Below, in pieces: positions 25,236 to 33,603 of a stretch of DNA of 64,000 nucleotides. Every line of letters begins with the position of its first letter. The stretch's first letter is position 1. The notes under the pieces were generated by a model. That model saw only the letters and a list, made by a program, of their open reading frames with translations. It had not been told where the DNA came from and made no database searches. Position numbers and translations under genes: made by a program. The stretch is from Methanomassiliicoccales archaeon (GTDB lineage Archaea > Thermoplasmatota > Thermoplasmata > Methanomassiliicoccales > UBA472), in contig DATKZX010000008.1 of the NCBI GenBank assembly GCA_035527755.1, positions 1 to 64,000 of the forward strand, written 5' to 3'.

Positions 25236-26684
25236 ATGACGATTGAGCAGGGGCTGGTCAAGGGGATCGAATCCATCGTTGGGAAGGAGAACTGCTCGAC
25301 GAGGGCGGCGGACCTCTATACCTACGGTTTTGATTCTTCCATCCACCACCACAACCCGGACATCGTGGTGCGTCCTAAGAGCACGTCCGAGGTCTCGGAA
25401 CTGATCAAGATCGCCGCAAGGGAGGGTATTCCAGTGGTCCCCCGTGGAGGAGGGACCGGCCTTTGCGGAGCGGCGGTGCCCATCATGGGTGGCATGGTCA
25501 TGGACCTCACCCGCATGAACGAGATCAAGAAGGTACGGGTGAACGATCTCTATTGCGTGGCGCAGGCCGGCGTGGTCTACGATAGATTGAACGAGGCGCT
25601 GGCACCATACAAGTTCTTCTTCCCCCCGACCCCAGGCAGCGGGGAGGCCTGCACCATCGGCGGCATGGTGGCCACGAACGCTTCGGGCATGAGGGCGGTG
25701 AAGTACGGGGCGACCAGGGATTACGTTCTCGGCTTGGAGGTCGTCCTTGCCGACGGTTCGGTCATACACGTGGGTACCAACACCATCAAGAACTCCTCCG
25801 GTTACCAATTGGAGAGGCTGTTCGTCGGAAGTGAAGGCACTCTGGGGGTGATCACCGAGGTCACTCTGAGAGTGGCCCCGAAACCGAAGAAGGCGGCCAT
25901 GGTGCTGGCGGCCTTCGATCGTTTGGAGGACGCCGGAACCTGTGTCTCCAACCTCATATCCCTGCCATTGATACCTTCGGCCACCGAGCTGATGGACGAT
26001 ATCTGCATAAGGGCGGTCAATAAGGCAGTGAAGGCCGGACTCCCAGACGTCCAGGCGATCTGCATGATCGAAGTGGATGGAGAGCCGGAGACGGTTGCCA
26101 AGGAGCTCAAGATCGTGGAGGAAGTGGCCCGCAGTAGCGGCGCCATCACGGTGCACACATCGGACGATAAAAAACAGATGGCCCAATGGACCAGCGCCCG
26201 CAAGTCGGTCATGTCCGCGCTGAGCCGCTTGGGCGATGAATTGGTATCCGTTTCCTTGGCCGATGACATGGCCGTGCCCATCTCCCGCATACCGGAGGCG
26301 GTCGTGGCCTTTCACCGCATCGCCGAGGAGAACCAGGTCATCGTGGGGACGTATGGGCATGCCGCCGATGGCAACCTGCACACCAAGATGCTCTTGAACC
26401 CCTGTTCCGAGGACGATTGGATCAGGGGCGAGAAGGCCGTCGGGCAGATATTCGACACGGTGATCGCCCTGGGCGGAACGGTCACTGGTGAGCACGGCGT
26501 GGGAATGTCCAAGGCCCCCTATATGATGAAGGAGAGGCCGGACGCCTGGGGGACCATGCTGCTACTGAAGAAGGCCATGGACCCTCAGAACATCCTCAAT
26601 CCAGGGAAGATTATGCAGTGGGAGGGTGGGATCATCCGTGATCTCCGTTATCCTTGCCGGGACCTGTGCGACCTCAACCGATGA
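25236..26684 (+). CDS. GlcD-like FAD-binding oxidoreductase (glycolate/D-lactate dehydrogenase family)
   Basis: VAO-type flavoprotein. The PP-loop VVPRGGGTGLCGAAVP and GGMVATNASGMRAVKYGATRDYVLGLEVVLADG form the FAD-binding domain (residues ~40-220). The C-terminal cap domain carries YGHAADGNLHTKM and GEHGVGMSKAPYM, with LNPGKIM as the usual family end. About 20 extra residues follow and overlap the convergent M50 gene by 11 bases. Likely substrate: a 2-hydroxy acid such as D-lactate or glycolate. No GlcE/GlcF Fe-S partner is adjacent, so the electron acceptor is unknown. Confidence 0.88.
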   Translation: MTIEQGLVKGIESIVGKENCSTRAADLYTYGFDSSIHHHNPDIVVRPKSTSEVSELIKIAAREGIPVVPRGGGTGLCGAAVPIMGGMVMDLTRMNEIKKVRVNDLYCVAQAGVVYDRLNEALAPYKFFFPPTPGSGEACTIGGMVATNASGMRAVKYGATRDYVLGLEVVLADGSVIHVGTNTIKNSSGYQLERLFVGSEGTLGVITEVTLRVAPKPKKAAMVLAAFDRLEDAGTCVSNLISLPLIPSATELMDDICIRAVNKAVKAGLPDVQAICMIEVDGEPETVAKELKIVEEVARSSGAITVHTSDDKKQMAQWTSARKSVMSALSRLGDELVSVSLADDMAVPISRIPEAVVAFHRIAEENQVIVGTYGHAADGNLHTKMLLNPCSEDDWIRGEKAVGQIFDTVIALGGTVTGEHGVGMSKAPYMMKERPDAWGTMLLLKKAMDPQNILNPGKIMQWEGGIIRDLRYPCRDLCDLNR

Positions 26685-27333
26685 AGCCCCCCCAGGATGC
26701 CAATAATAGGGAGCCCGCCAAGCCGATCGTTACGACCCATACCATCGGGTTCCAGTTCAGTACCTTCTTACCATCTAACGGTCCGAACGGTAGGAGGTTG
26801 AAGACCGCCAGGAACAGGGACAGCAAGCCGATGAGCTTGAACGCATAGCTCCATGGGTCCATGTCCGGGAAAACGAGCCACAACAGAATGAACACCGAGC
26901 CGAAGACCACGTTGGTGACAGGTCCAGCCACAGAGATCAATCCGTTCTGCTTCTTGGTTATCCTGCCTTGAATGTAAACCGCCCCTGGAGCGGCGAAAAG
27001 GAAGCCCATGAACGAAAATACCAATGCCATGAGCAATCCTGTGGGATACATGCGGTATTCGGCCCAGGCACCGTATCTTTGAGCCACGAACTTGTGAGCC
27101 AGTTCGTGCAATAGAAAACCGGTCACCGAGACAACGGCTGAAACCCCTATGGCGAACAAATAGATCTGCGGGGTGTAGCCTCCAATATCGCCTAGCACTC
27201 CTCCCAGGAGCGCAATGGTAAAGGCTGCGGTCAAGACCGCTACGCTGATCAGGATCTGAGTGATCTCCACCCGGCCGAAATGTATCCGGCCGAAGTTTTG
27301 GGGGATGATAAGGTTCCCGTATTCGTCGTACAT
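26674..27333 (-). CDS. Site-2-protease-like M50 membrane metalloprotease
   Basis: A polytopic membrane protein of 219 residues with zinc motif HELAH at residues 76-80 in a membrane segment and the second motif in FNLLPFGPLDG (family N-x-x-P-x-x-x-x-DG). About six hydrophobic segments; no PDZ or CBS domain, so it is the compact archaeal form. The family cleaves membrane-embedded regulators within the bilayer. It is in a stretch with two other membrane/peptidase-like genes (PrsW-like, transglutaminase-like), but these are on the other strand. Confidence 0.85.
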   Translation of the reverse strand: MYDEYGNLIIPQNFGRIHFGRVEITQILISVAVLTAAFTIALLGGVLGDIGGYTPQIYLFAIGVSAVVSVTGFLLHELAHKFVAQRYGAWAEYRMYPTGLLMALVFSFMGFLFAAPGAVYIQGRITKKQNGLISVAGPVTNVVFGSVFILLWLVFPDMDPWSYAFKLIGLLSLFLAVFNLLPFGPLDGKKVLNWNPMVWVVTIGLAGSLLLASWGGFIG

Positions 27334-27433
27334 CTCGGCCCGTTCACTGTACGCACTCGTAAATAAACGTTATCCGTCGACACCGTACCGAGCAGGAAGG
27401 TTGAAGTATGTAGGCGAAGGATAGGTTGGGGAA

Positions 27434-29353
27434 ATGAAACGGTACCAGCACGGAAAAGTACGGTTCAAATGGTGCGACTCTTGCGGCACACTGATATTGG
27501 ACGAGCTATGTGGCATATGCGGCCGTCCAGGGCGTGACTTCGAGGTCTCGGCCCCAGGGGACATCCGTCCCTGTTTCGGAAAAGGGGTAGACACAGTGGC
27601 CGCCCTGTTCATCAAGCACTTCGGGACCTCCGGGATGCTGCGTACCAGGAACGTCTTCCTCAACAAGATAGCTGGTGAGGACCGCGCGGACGAGATCGTG
27701 TTGGACGGCCGGGTCATAGCCGTCATGCGTTTCGAGCTGATCAAGAACGACTTCTCCCTGGAACTGAAGGCCGAGGGCGCGGCTCTGCTGGCCAAAGCAG
27801 CGCGTAAGGGCCTGGTCAGAGCTCATCGGCCACCGGGACATCTGAAGGGAAAGAAGCTGAACGGTGCGGACATCATCGATAAGCTCGGGGAATTCCAGGC
27901 GGGCGACCCGGTCGTGGTGGTCATGGGCAACACCGTGGCCGCCGGGGAGGCCCGGGTCAATTCCGATATGATCAAGGAGGGGGAGAAGGTCATCCACCTG
28001 AAGGGTGTGGGCAAAGGGGATATACCGTTCCCATTGATCCCCGCCTCCTGGGAAGATTTCGTCAGGGCCAACCAAAATCACTTCAAGGCTTTGGAATCAA
28101 GTGCCGTGAGCGACCTTCGTTCTTTCGCCAACAACAGCAAATTACCTCTTACTCTTTCATTCTCCGGGGGGAAGGACTCATTGGCATGCTATGGCCTGGC
28201 CAAAAAGGCGCTGGGCCGGTTCGACATGATCTTCGTGGACACTGGACTGGAGTTCCCGGAGACCGTCGATTATGTGCGCAACTTCGCCCACGAACGCGGT
28301 GAACGCTTGAAAGTGGCCAAGGCCGGAAAGGCCTTCTGGGAGCAGGTTGGCGCCTTCGGCCCTCCGGCCAAGGACTTCCGTTGGTGCTGCAAGGTTTGCA
28401 AGCTTGGCCCACTGACCTCCCTGATCGAGAATAACTACAGTCAGGGAACGGTAACGGTGGAGGGCAATCGTGCCATAGAATCCTTTGCCAGGGCGGACAT
28501 TGGTTTCGTCGAGCGCAACCCCTTCGTGCCTAACCAAGTGGTACTGAACCCCATCCGGTATTGGCTGGCGGCGGAAGTATGGGGTTACATCTGGATGGAG
28601 GACCTTGAGTATAATCCTCTTTACGAGAACGATTTCGAACGTATCGGCTGCTACCTTTGCGCATCCTGCCTTGGCAGCGAGTGGAAGACCACTGGAGAGC
28701 TACATCCCGACCTTCATTCGGAATGGGAGAAGTCCCTCAACCAGTGGGGCAAACAGGTAGGCGTTTCGGAGGATTTCGTGCGCTACGGCTTCTGGCGCTG
28801 GAAATCACTGCCGCCGAAGATGAGGTTGGTCGCCGAGGAACTGCAGATGAAGGTGCCGCAGATGAGGAGCGATATCATGGAACTTAAGGTATCCAAGGGG
28901 GCCAGTCCCTGCGTGGCCGGGGGCTTCTCCATGGAAGGGGTTCTGACCATCCCGCACAAAAAAGACTTCTCCCAGGTGGTGGAGGTCCTAAAGACCATTG
29001 GTAAGGTGAAGTACTCTCCGGAGTTCGAGGTTGCCATGGTCAAGACCAAGGATGCCACCCTGAAGATATTCGGCGGAGGGCATATTTCGGCCATAGGTCC
29101 CACCAAAGAGGAGGCCAGATATCTATTCCGCGCCGGGGTGGAGGCGTTCCTTCGAGGACAACTGTGCACTTCATGCCGCATATGCGAGCGCAATTGTAAG
29201 TTCGGAGCGATCACCGCCGACGGTCAGTTGAAGGTGGACGAATACAAATGCCGCCAGTGTGGAAAATGTTCCGATGGCTGCGTGGTAGCACATTACTACG
29301 ACAAGCTGGTACTGGCCGGGGCTGGTCGGTCGGCATACGCAGGCGTTAAATAA
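27434..29353 (+). CDS. PAPS-reductase-like / ferredoxin fusion protein with N-terminal zinc ribbon and PUA-like domain
   Basis: Domains in order: a zinc ribbon (CDSCGTLILDELCGICG), a PUA-like RNA-binding region (about residues 90-190, ending VVVMGNTVAAGEARVNS), and a PP-loop ATP pyrophosphatase/PAPS-reductase domain with SFSGGKDSLACYGLAKKALG, DTGLEFPET and FRWCCKVCKLGPL. Next comes a region with CYLCASCLGSEWK, and finally a two-cluster 4Fe-4S ferredoxin (CTSCRICERNCKFG and CRQCGKCSDGC). Similar fusions occur in methanogens. The domain set suggests ATP-dependent sulfur or redox chemistry on RNA or a small thiol rather than assimilatory sulfate reduction; that is inference. 639 residues, alone on the strand with PrsW following 25 bases later. 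Confidence 0.85.
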   Translation: MKRYQHGKVRFKWCDSCGTLILDELCGICGRPGRDFEVSAPGDIRPCFGKGVDTVAALFIKHFGTSGMLRTRNVFLNKIAGEDRADEIVLDGRVIAVMRFELIKNDFSLELKAEGAALLAKAARKGLVRAHRPPGHLKGKKLNGADIIDKLGEFQAGDPVVVVMGNTVAAGEARVNSDMIKEGEKVIHLKGVGKGDIPFPLIPASWEDFVRANQNHFKALESSAVSDLRSFANNSKLPLTLSFSGGKDSLACYGLAKKALGRFDMIFVDTGLEFPETVDYVRNFAHERGERLKVAKAGKAFWEQVGAFGPPAKDFRWCCKVCKLGPLTSLIENNYSQGTVTVEGNRAIESFARADIGFVERNPFVPNQVVLNPIRYWLAAEVWGYIWMEDLEYNPLYENDFERIGCYLCASCLGSEWKTTGELHPDLHSEWEKSLNQWGKQVGVSEDFVRYGFWRWKSLPPKMRLVAEELQMKVPQMRSDIMELKVSKGASPCVAGGFSMEGVLTIPHKKDFSQVVEVLKTIGKVKYSPEFEVAMVKTKDATLKIFGGGHISAIGPTKEEARYLFRAGVEAFLRGQLCTSCRICERNCKFGAITADGQLKVDEYKCRQCGKCSDGCVVAHYYDKLVLAGAGRSAYAGVK

Positions 29354-29378
29354 AAAGAGGACCGTGGGGCGCATTTGA

Positions 29379-30074
29379 ATGGATTGGCAGATGTTGGTGG
29401 CTGCGGCATTGGGAGTAGGACCGGCCCTGGCCCTGATGTTCTGGACCCTTCGGGATTTCACATACCCCAAGGTTGAGCGTCCGTTCTTCGATGACCGCAA
29501 ACTGTTCCTCATGTTGGCGGTAGGCATGGTCTTCGGCGTGCTCATCTACGTCGTTCAATCCTACTTCGATCTAGGTTTCCTGCTCTTCGCCCTTCTGTTC
29601 GCCGTTCTGGAAGAACTAATCAAATTCGTCTTTCTGAACATACCGCGCTTCCAGAGAAAGCTGGACACGTCATTCTACGGTTATTCCCTGGGTCTGGGCA
29701 TCGGCAGCACCATGGCCTTCGGGGCGGTGTTCATCACCCTGCAACAGTCCGACAGCCTGGGACTGGACGGCTGGCTCATAGCGTTCATTCTAGCTATCCA
29801 GTTGGTGCTGTTACATTCGTCCACTGGTGCCATGATCGGCGTGGGTGTCGCCCGTGGAGAGGTGTGGGGCTATTTCGCCCAGGCCGGATTGTTACATATC
29901 GGTGTGAACCTGCTGATGGCGGTACCTCTGAACTATGGTAGCGGACTGTTAGGCTGGGCGGGGCTAATTCTGGCCACTCTGCTGGTGGTATACTACTACC
30001 GTCAAGTGCACCGCAACCTACTTCCAGCAATGGTCAAGGACGGCATGGCACGGATAAAAGGGGCGAAAGGTTGA
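29379..30074 (+). CDS. PrsW-like intramembrane protease family protein
   Basis: 231 residues with about seven membrane segments. The PrsW signature is present: EELIK in LFAVLEELIKFVFLN (EExxK), then LLHSSTGAMIGVGVARG and LLHIGVNLLMAV supplying the membrane histidines. PrsW proteases cut anti-sigma factors in bacteria; the archaeal target is unknown. It follows the PAPS-reductase-like gene by 25 bases and precedes the transglutaminase-like gene by 26. Confidence 0.8.
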   Translation: MDWQMLVAAALGVGPALALMFWTLRDFTYPKVERPFFDDRKLFLMLAVGMVFGVLIYVVQSYFDLGFLLFALLFAVLEELIKFVFLNIPRFQRKLDTSFYGYSLGLGIGSTMAFGAVFITLQQSDSLGLDGWLIAFILAIQLVLLHSSTGAMIGVGVARGEVWGYFAQAGLLHIGVNLLMAVPLNYGSGLLGWAGLILATLLVVYYYRQVHRNLLPAMVKDGMARIKGAKG

Positions 30075-30100
30075 TTTATTCTACGAGGGAATAAACCGTC

Positions 30101-31180
30101 GTGTCTGAATCCCACAGAAAAACGGGCAAAGCACTGCTGGTCTTGGCAGTGGTTCTCATCGTGATATTTCTGTTATTACTTCCTCCGACTCAAGACCTTT
30201 TTCGAAAGTATCTGCTGGATCCGTTCTCTCCTCATTATCCTGAGGAGGTAGAGATGGAATTACGCCGTACCATGATTTTGGACGCCAATGGCGGACATAT
30301 CACCCAATACCGTTTCGATCTGCCTCGTCCGACGAGTATCAGCGATAACGGCACCTATACGCAGCAGGTGACATCGCTCAATATATCACCCCAATACGAC
30401 GAGCTATGGGACAACGGCACTTATCATACCATGGTCTGGGAGGGGGATGACCTCTATGGTCAGATCAACATCGTGGTGACCCAATCAGTGAGACAGACGC
30501 TGCAGAAATGGGACCTTGATGAGGGCACCGTCCTGGACAAGGAAGAAATACCACAGGACCTGCAGGACCGATACCTGCACGAGGAATGGCAGATAATTTA
30601 CAATGATCCGATCATCAGCCAGCTTAGCCATCAGATAGTTGGGGACGAGACCAACGTGTACGTCATCGCCCGCTCCATCTATGACTGGATGGTGGAGAAC
30701 GTGGAATACCCCAACCAGATCATATCCGGGGAGCCGAAGTCATCGTTGCAGACGAACGAGGACAGGAGAGGTGACTGCGATGACCAATCGATATTGTTCT
30801 GCGCCCTGGCAAGGTCGGCCGGAGTGCCGGCATGGTTGCAGCTTGGCGCCCTATACGATCGTTCCACAGGCGAGATGGGCGGACACGGCTGGGTGCAAAT
30901 GTTCATGCCCACGGAGGATGGCGGGGTCAACGTGACCATCGACATAGTCAACAAGGACTTCCTTGTCTGGATGCCGAACCTGTTCTGCGAGTTCACAGAC
31001 AACGGTGAGCCGGATGGGCTACGGGATTACTATCATCTCATCAGCGTCTTCTATGATCCGAGCACCTACGGCCCAGACGAGATGCCGGAGTTCACAGAGA
31101 GCTGGGAAGTACTGAGCTACCAGGAGAGCGATGAAAAGGTAACGCTGTCCGTGGAGATAATGGCCAAGGTGGAGATCTAA
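30101..31180 (+). CDS. Membrane-anchored transglutaminase-like protein
   Basis: An N-terminal membrane anchor (LLVLAVVLIVIFLLLLPPT) is followed by a large extracellular part. The transglutaminase core shows the catalytic triad context: Cys in RRGDCDDQSILFCALARSAGVPAWLQ, His in GHGWVQMFMP and Asp in VNVTIDIVNKDF. Archaeal members are thought to act as peptidases or cross-linkers at the cell surface. GTG is the start; the gene probably shares a transcript with the PrsW-like gene. The last bases overlap the convergent zinc-ribbon gene by four. Confidence 0.85.
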   Translation: MSESHRKTGKALLVLAVVLIVIFLLLLPPTQDLFRKYLLDPFSPHYPEEVEMELRRTMILDANGGHITQYRFDLPRPTSISDNGTYTQQVTSLNISPQYDELWDNGTYHTMVWEGDDLYGQINIVVTQSVRQTLQKWDLDEGTVLDKEEIPQDLQDRYLHEEWQIIYNDPIISQLSHQIVGDETNVYVIARSIYDWMVENVEYPNQIISGEPKSSLQTNEDRRGDCDDQSILFCALARSAGVPAWLQLGALYDRSTGEMGGHGWVQMFMPTEDGGVNVTIDIVNKDFLVWMPNLFCEFTDNGEPDGLRDYYHLISVFYDPSTYGPDEMPEFTESWEVLSYQESDEKVTLSVEIMAKVEI

Positions 31181-31584
31181 GCCCGTCGATAACGACCGGG
31201 GGAGGATTCGTAGACCAGACCGAGCGAGAGCATTCTGCGTAGCAGCTCATCGGGGCTCATGACCATCCTTCCAGCAAGCTTCTCTTCCAGTTCGGCGAGG
31301 TCGAACTCTTCCAGCTCCCTGATCAATATCTCGATCTGGACGGGGGAGAAAACGGTCCTCTTTGTTTTCTGTTCGATCTCACCATCAAAAGACTTCAGTT
31401 CCCGCCCTTTTCGATTGAGCTCTCCGACCGCTTGAGCGGTGAGGGAGGCGGAAGAGGAACTGAAATGGACCTTCATGCGGCGCACCTGTATCTGGCGACC
31501 GCAATGGGGGCAGGACGAGGAACGATGTTCCAGGTCGACCGCGAAACCCTTGCGACAACGGGGACAGATCACCGCACCGAACAT
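31177..31584 (-). CDS. Zinc-ribbon protein coupled to arginine decarboxylase
   Basis: The 135-residue protein begins MFGAVICPRCRKGFAVDLEH with a second knuckle CPHCGRQI. A basic/helical middle follows, then a helical C-terminus (FSPVQIEILIRELEEFDLAELEEKL...SPDELLRRMLSLGLVYE) resembling a small winged-helix reader. Its ATG overlaps the pdaD stop as TGATG, which decides the start over an earlier in-frame ATG inside pdaD. Probably a nucleic-acid-binding protein; the specific role is unknown. Confidence 0.7.
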   Translation of the reverse strand: MFGAVICPRCRKGFAVDLEHRSSSCPHCGRQIQVRRMKVHFSSSSASLTAQAVGELNRKGRELKSFDGEIEQKTKRTVFSPVQIEILIRELEEFDLAELEEKLAGRMVMSPDELLRRMLSLGLVYESSPGRYRRA

Positions 31585-32054
31585 CAGAACTCGACGAAGA
31601 CCAATGCTCCCAAGCAAGTTCCATAATGGTCCATGGGAATGGAGAGCTCCTCGATGGCATAGTTGATCTTCATCAGCTCTACTCCACGCAGGGCCTGCAT
31701 CTCGCTCATCTTCCACTCCAGCACTTCCCTGAGCGCCTTCTTGGTGCCGTGCATGTGCCCTTCGGCCACATAGCCGCCCTTACCGTCCTTGCGGAAGGCG
31801 TAGGCGATCCCGGCAGAGATCATCTCACCCTCGCCGCCTCTCATCTGTGCCAGCACACAGTGGGTGATGGCGCCCATGGGCAACTCCCGGACCGCGACCT
31901 TCTTGGCCCCGATAGGGAGAACGGACGATACTGAGACAAGGTTCTGTTCTCCTATCTTGGCCTGCATTAGCGCCTGGTCAAAGGCGTTGAGGTCGGAGAC
32001 CTTGCTCATGGCGACTCCCTGGGTGACGAAAAACTTTTTCGGGACTAGGTTCAT
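31584..32054 (-). CDS. pdaD: Pyruvoyl-dependent arginine decarboxylase
   Basis: Decarboxylates arginine to agmatine, the first step of archaeal polyamine synthesis; agmatine is also needed for agmatidine in tRNA-Ile2. The proenzyme self-cleaves between Ser43 and Ser44 in NLVSVSSVLPIGAKKV to give the pyruvoyl group. The catalytic Glu region is GEMISAGIAYAF. 156 residues is the usual length. The convergent/co-directional neighbours give no further polyamine gene here. Confidence 0.95.
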   Translation of the reverse strand: MNLVPKKFFVTQGVAMSKVSDLNAFDQALMQAKIGEQNLVSVSSVLPIGAKKVAVRELPMGAITHCVLAQMRGGEGEMISAGIAYAFRKDGKGGYVAEGHMHGTKKALREVLEWKMSEMQALRGVELMKINYAIEELSIPMDHYGTCLGALVFVEF

Positions 32055-32095
32055 AATTCTGATGTTAAATTATCCCTTGATTTAAGCGTTTTCCC

Positions 32096-33049
32096 TCAAT
32101 CGATCTCGAGAACGCGCAATTCTCTCTCCAGCATCTTAACGTCCTGAGGGTTCAGCGCCTCAGAGACCACCGGAACGATGAGCATAGAACCGGTCGTGGA
32201 AACGTTGTCGTTGAGCAGCTGTAATAGTTTTAGCACTTTCAGAAAAGTGTTCTGGCTGATAAGATATTCAAGGCCGGATAGCAGAACGACAGCCTTGCTG
32301 TTCGCTTCGAAGAAGTTCTTGATCTCGCTATAGATCATGGGAATGTCGGTCGGCTCGCGTGCGTAACGCCTTCCCCTCTCGTACGATAACCACAGCAACG
32401 CCCCTTCGGTGATCCCATAGACCTTCTGCACCTTTTCCGGGAATTCCCGGGCAAGCACCATGCCGATGCATCCCTCTGCGACCTGGTCCTTGTACATCTG
32501 GTAGGCCGAGTCCAAAGTGGCCGACTCCACCAGGTACGAGGTCCCCGGTTCCAGCAGATATTTGCGTTGTCTATCCTCTTCCCTAATGATGATATCCCTT
32601 TTCTCGGTGGGATAGGTGGGTGAGGGCGTGAGCACATGTACGCACTTGGTCGCCCCGTCAGAAATGCAGGACGCTTCGTAAGCGTCATAACGCCGGCGCA
32701 TCAGTGAGGAGATTATCCCGGAGATGTAACCCTTGGTGAAATCGCAGTGGTCTCCGTTGTCCGCCTCCACCGATTCATTGAATGTGATGACTATCTCTGT
32801 CTCGTTGATCATCTCTATGATTAGACGGCTGAGCCCGGTCTCGGTCCACACCTGCTCTATGATGGCCTTGGCCTCCACGATATCGGTGCATTCCAACCCC
32901 AGGGTTCGAACCAGTCCGACACCAGCGCGGAATCCATACCGTTCCATGGTCCGGGCGGAATCCGCCCCGTTGATAAGTTCCAGTTCCTCTCTCAGGTCCT
33001 TGAGGGCGGAACCAGGCATGACGAAGAACGGCCGCATGTCCTTTCCCAT
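32096..33049 (-). CDS. V4R-DUF835 sensor protein paired with a small GTPase
   Basis: The N-terminal half is a V4R (4-vinyl reductase-like, small-molecule binding) domain ending DAYEASCISDGATKCVHVLTP. The C-terminal half is DUF835: YLLEPGTSYLVESATLDSAYQMYKDQV, LWLSYERGR, KAVVLLSGLEYLISQN. DUF835 resembles a RecA/KaiC-like signalling fold. ATG 33049 (MGKDMRPFFVMPG) with GGAGG upstream lies just after the GTPase stop; an earlier ATG would start inside the GTPase gene. Together the pair looks like a signalling unit in which the V4R domain senses a ligand and DUF835 reads the GTPase (inference). Confidence 0.78.
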   Translation of the reverse strand: MGKDMRPFFVMPGSALKDLREELELINGADSARTMERYGFRAGVGLVRTLGLECTDIVEAKAIIEQVWTETGLSRLIIEMINETEIVITFNESVEADNGDHCDFTKGYISGIISSLMRRRYDAYEASCISDGATKCVHVLTPSPTYPTEKRDIIIREEDRQRKYLLEPGTSYLVESATLDSAYQMYKDQVAEGCIGMVLAREFPEKVQKVYGITEGALLWLSYERGRRYAREPTDIPMIYSEIKNFFEANSKAVVLLSGLEYLISQNTFLKVLKLLQLLNDNVSTTGSMLIVPVVSEALNPQDVKMLERELRVLEID

Positions 33050-33050
33050 C

Positions 33051-33557
33051 TTAGCCCTCCATGGCCTTTTGTCCAAGCGCCTGGAACGCCTCTTGCACGC
33101 CCTCCCCGGTCAGGGCGCTGGTCAATAACATCGGGGTCCTGATCTCAGTGGCGAAGTGCTGCAGGTCAAGAGGGTCGATCTTCATCTCCAGATCGCACTT
33201 GTTGCCGACGACGATGATAGGAATGTCTCCGGCCACCTCTTGCAGGTCATCGACCCAATGGCGCAGATGCTCCAAGGTCTCCGGTCTGGTCATGTCGCAG
33301 ACCAGGAAAGCACCGTTCGCTCCGGCATAATAGGTGGTATGCAACGCCTTTTGGGTCTTCTGCCCCAATACGTCCCAGATCATCAGGGTGAGGTTAACGT
33401 CCTCCAGGTCTAGCACCTTTTTGCTGACCTTGGCCCCGAACGTCTGAATATATTGGTCGTCGAAGATATCCAGCACGTACCGTCTTATTAAACTGGTCTT
33501 GCCAACCTCCCCGTCTCCCAGAAGGCAGATCTTTTTTACAAATTGGCGTTTCGCCAT
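33051..33557 (-). CDS. Ras/Rab-like small GTPase
   Basis: Complete G domain of about 168 residues: G1 LLGDGEVGKTSLIRRY, switch I with conserved Thr in YIQTFGAKV, G3 IWDVLGQK (DxxGQ), G4 VVGNKCDL and G5 LTSALTGEGV. It lacks a C-terminal lipidation motif. Prokaryotic Rab-like GTPases (MglA, Rup families) usually work with roadblock-type partners; here the abutting partner is the V4R-DUF835 protein. ATG 33557 (MAKRQFVKK) is taken over 33566. Confidence 0.9.
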   Translation of the reverse strand: MAKRQFVKKICLLGDGEVGKTSLIRRYVLDIFDDQYIQTFGAKVSKKVLDLEDVNLTLMIWDVLGQKTQKALHTTYYAGANGAFLVCDMTRPETLEHLRHWVDDLQEVAGDIPIIVVGNKCDLEMKIDPLDLQHFATEIRTPMLLTSALTGEGVQEAFQALGQKAMEG

Positions 33558-33603
33558 TCTATCCACAGTATGAGGCCAGCGTCTATATATTCGTATCCTG
33601 CGC

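Noticed and set aside
25224-26495. 423-codon open frame on the minus strand opposite the GlcD-like gene
   Set aside because: It is a shadow of a GC-rich gene: the sense strand encodes an unbroken FAD-binding protein with motifs, the antisense none.
27506-28081. 191-codon minus-strand frame opposite the PAPS-reductase-like gene
   Set aside because: No motif or ribosome-binding site; the plus-strand fusion protein is continuous through it.
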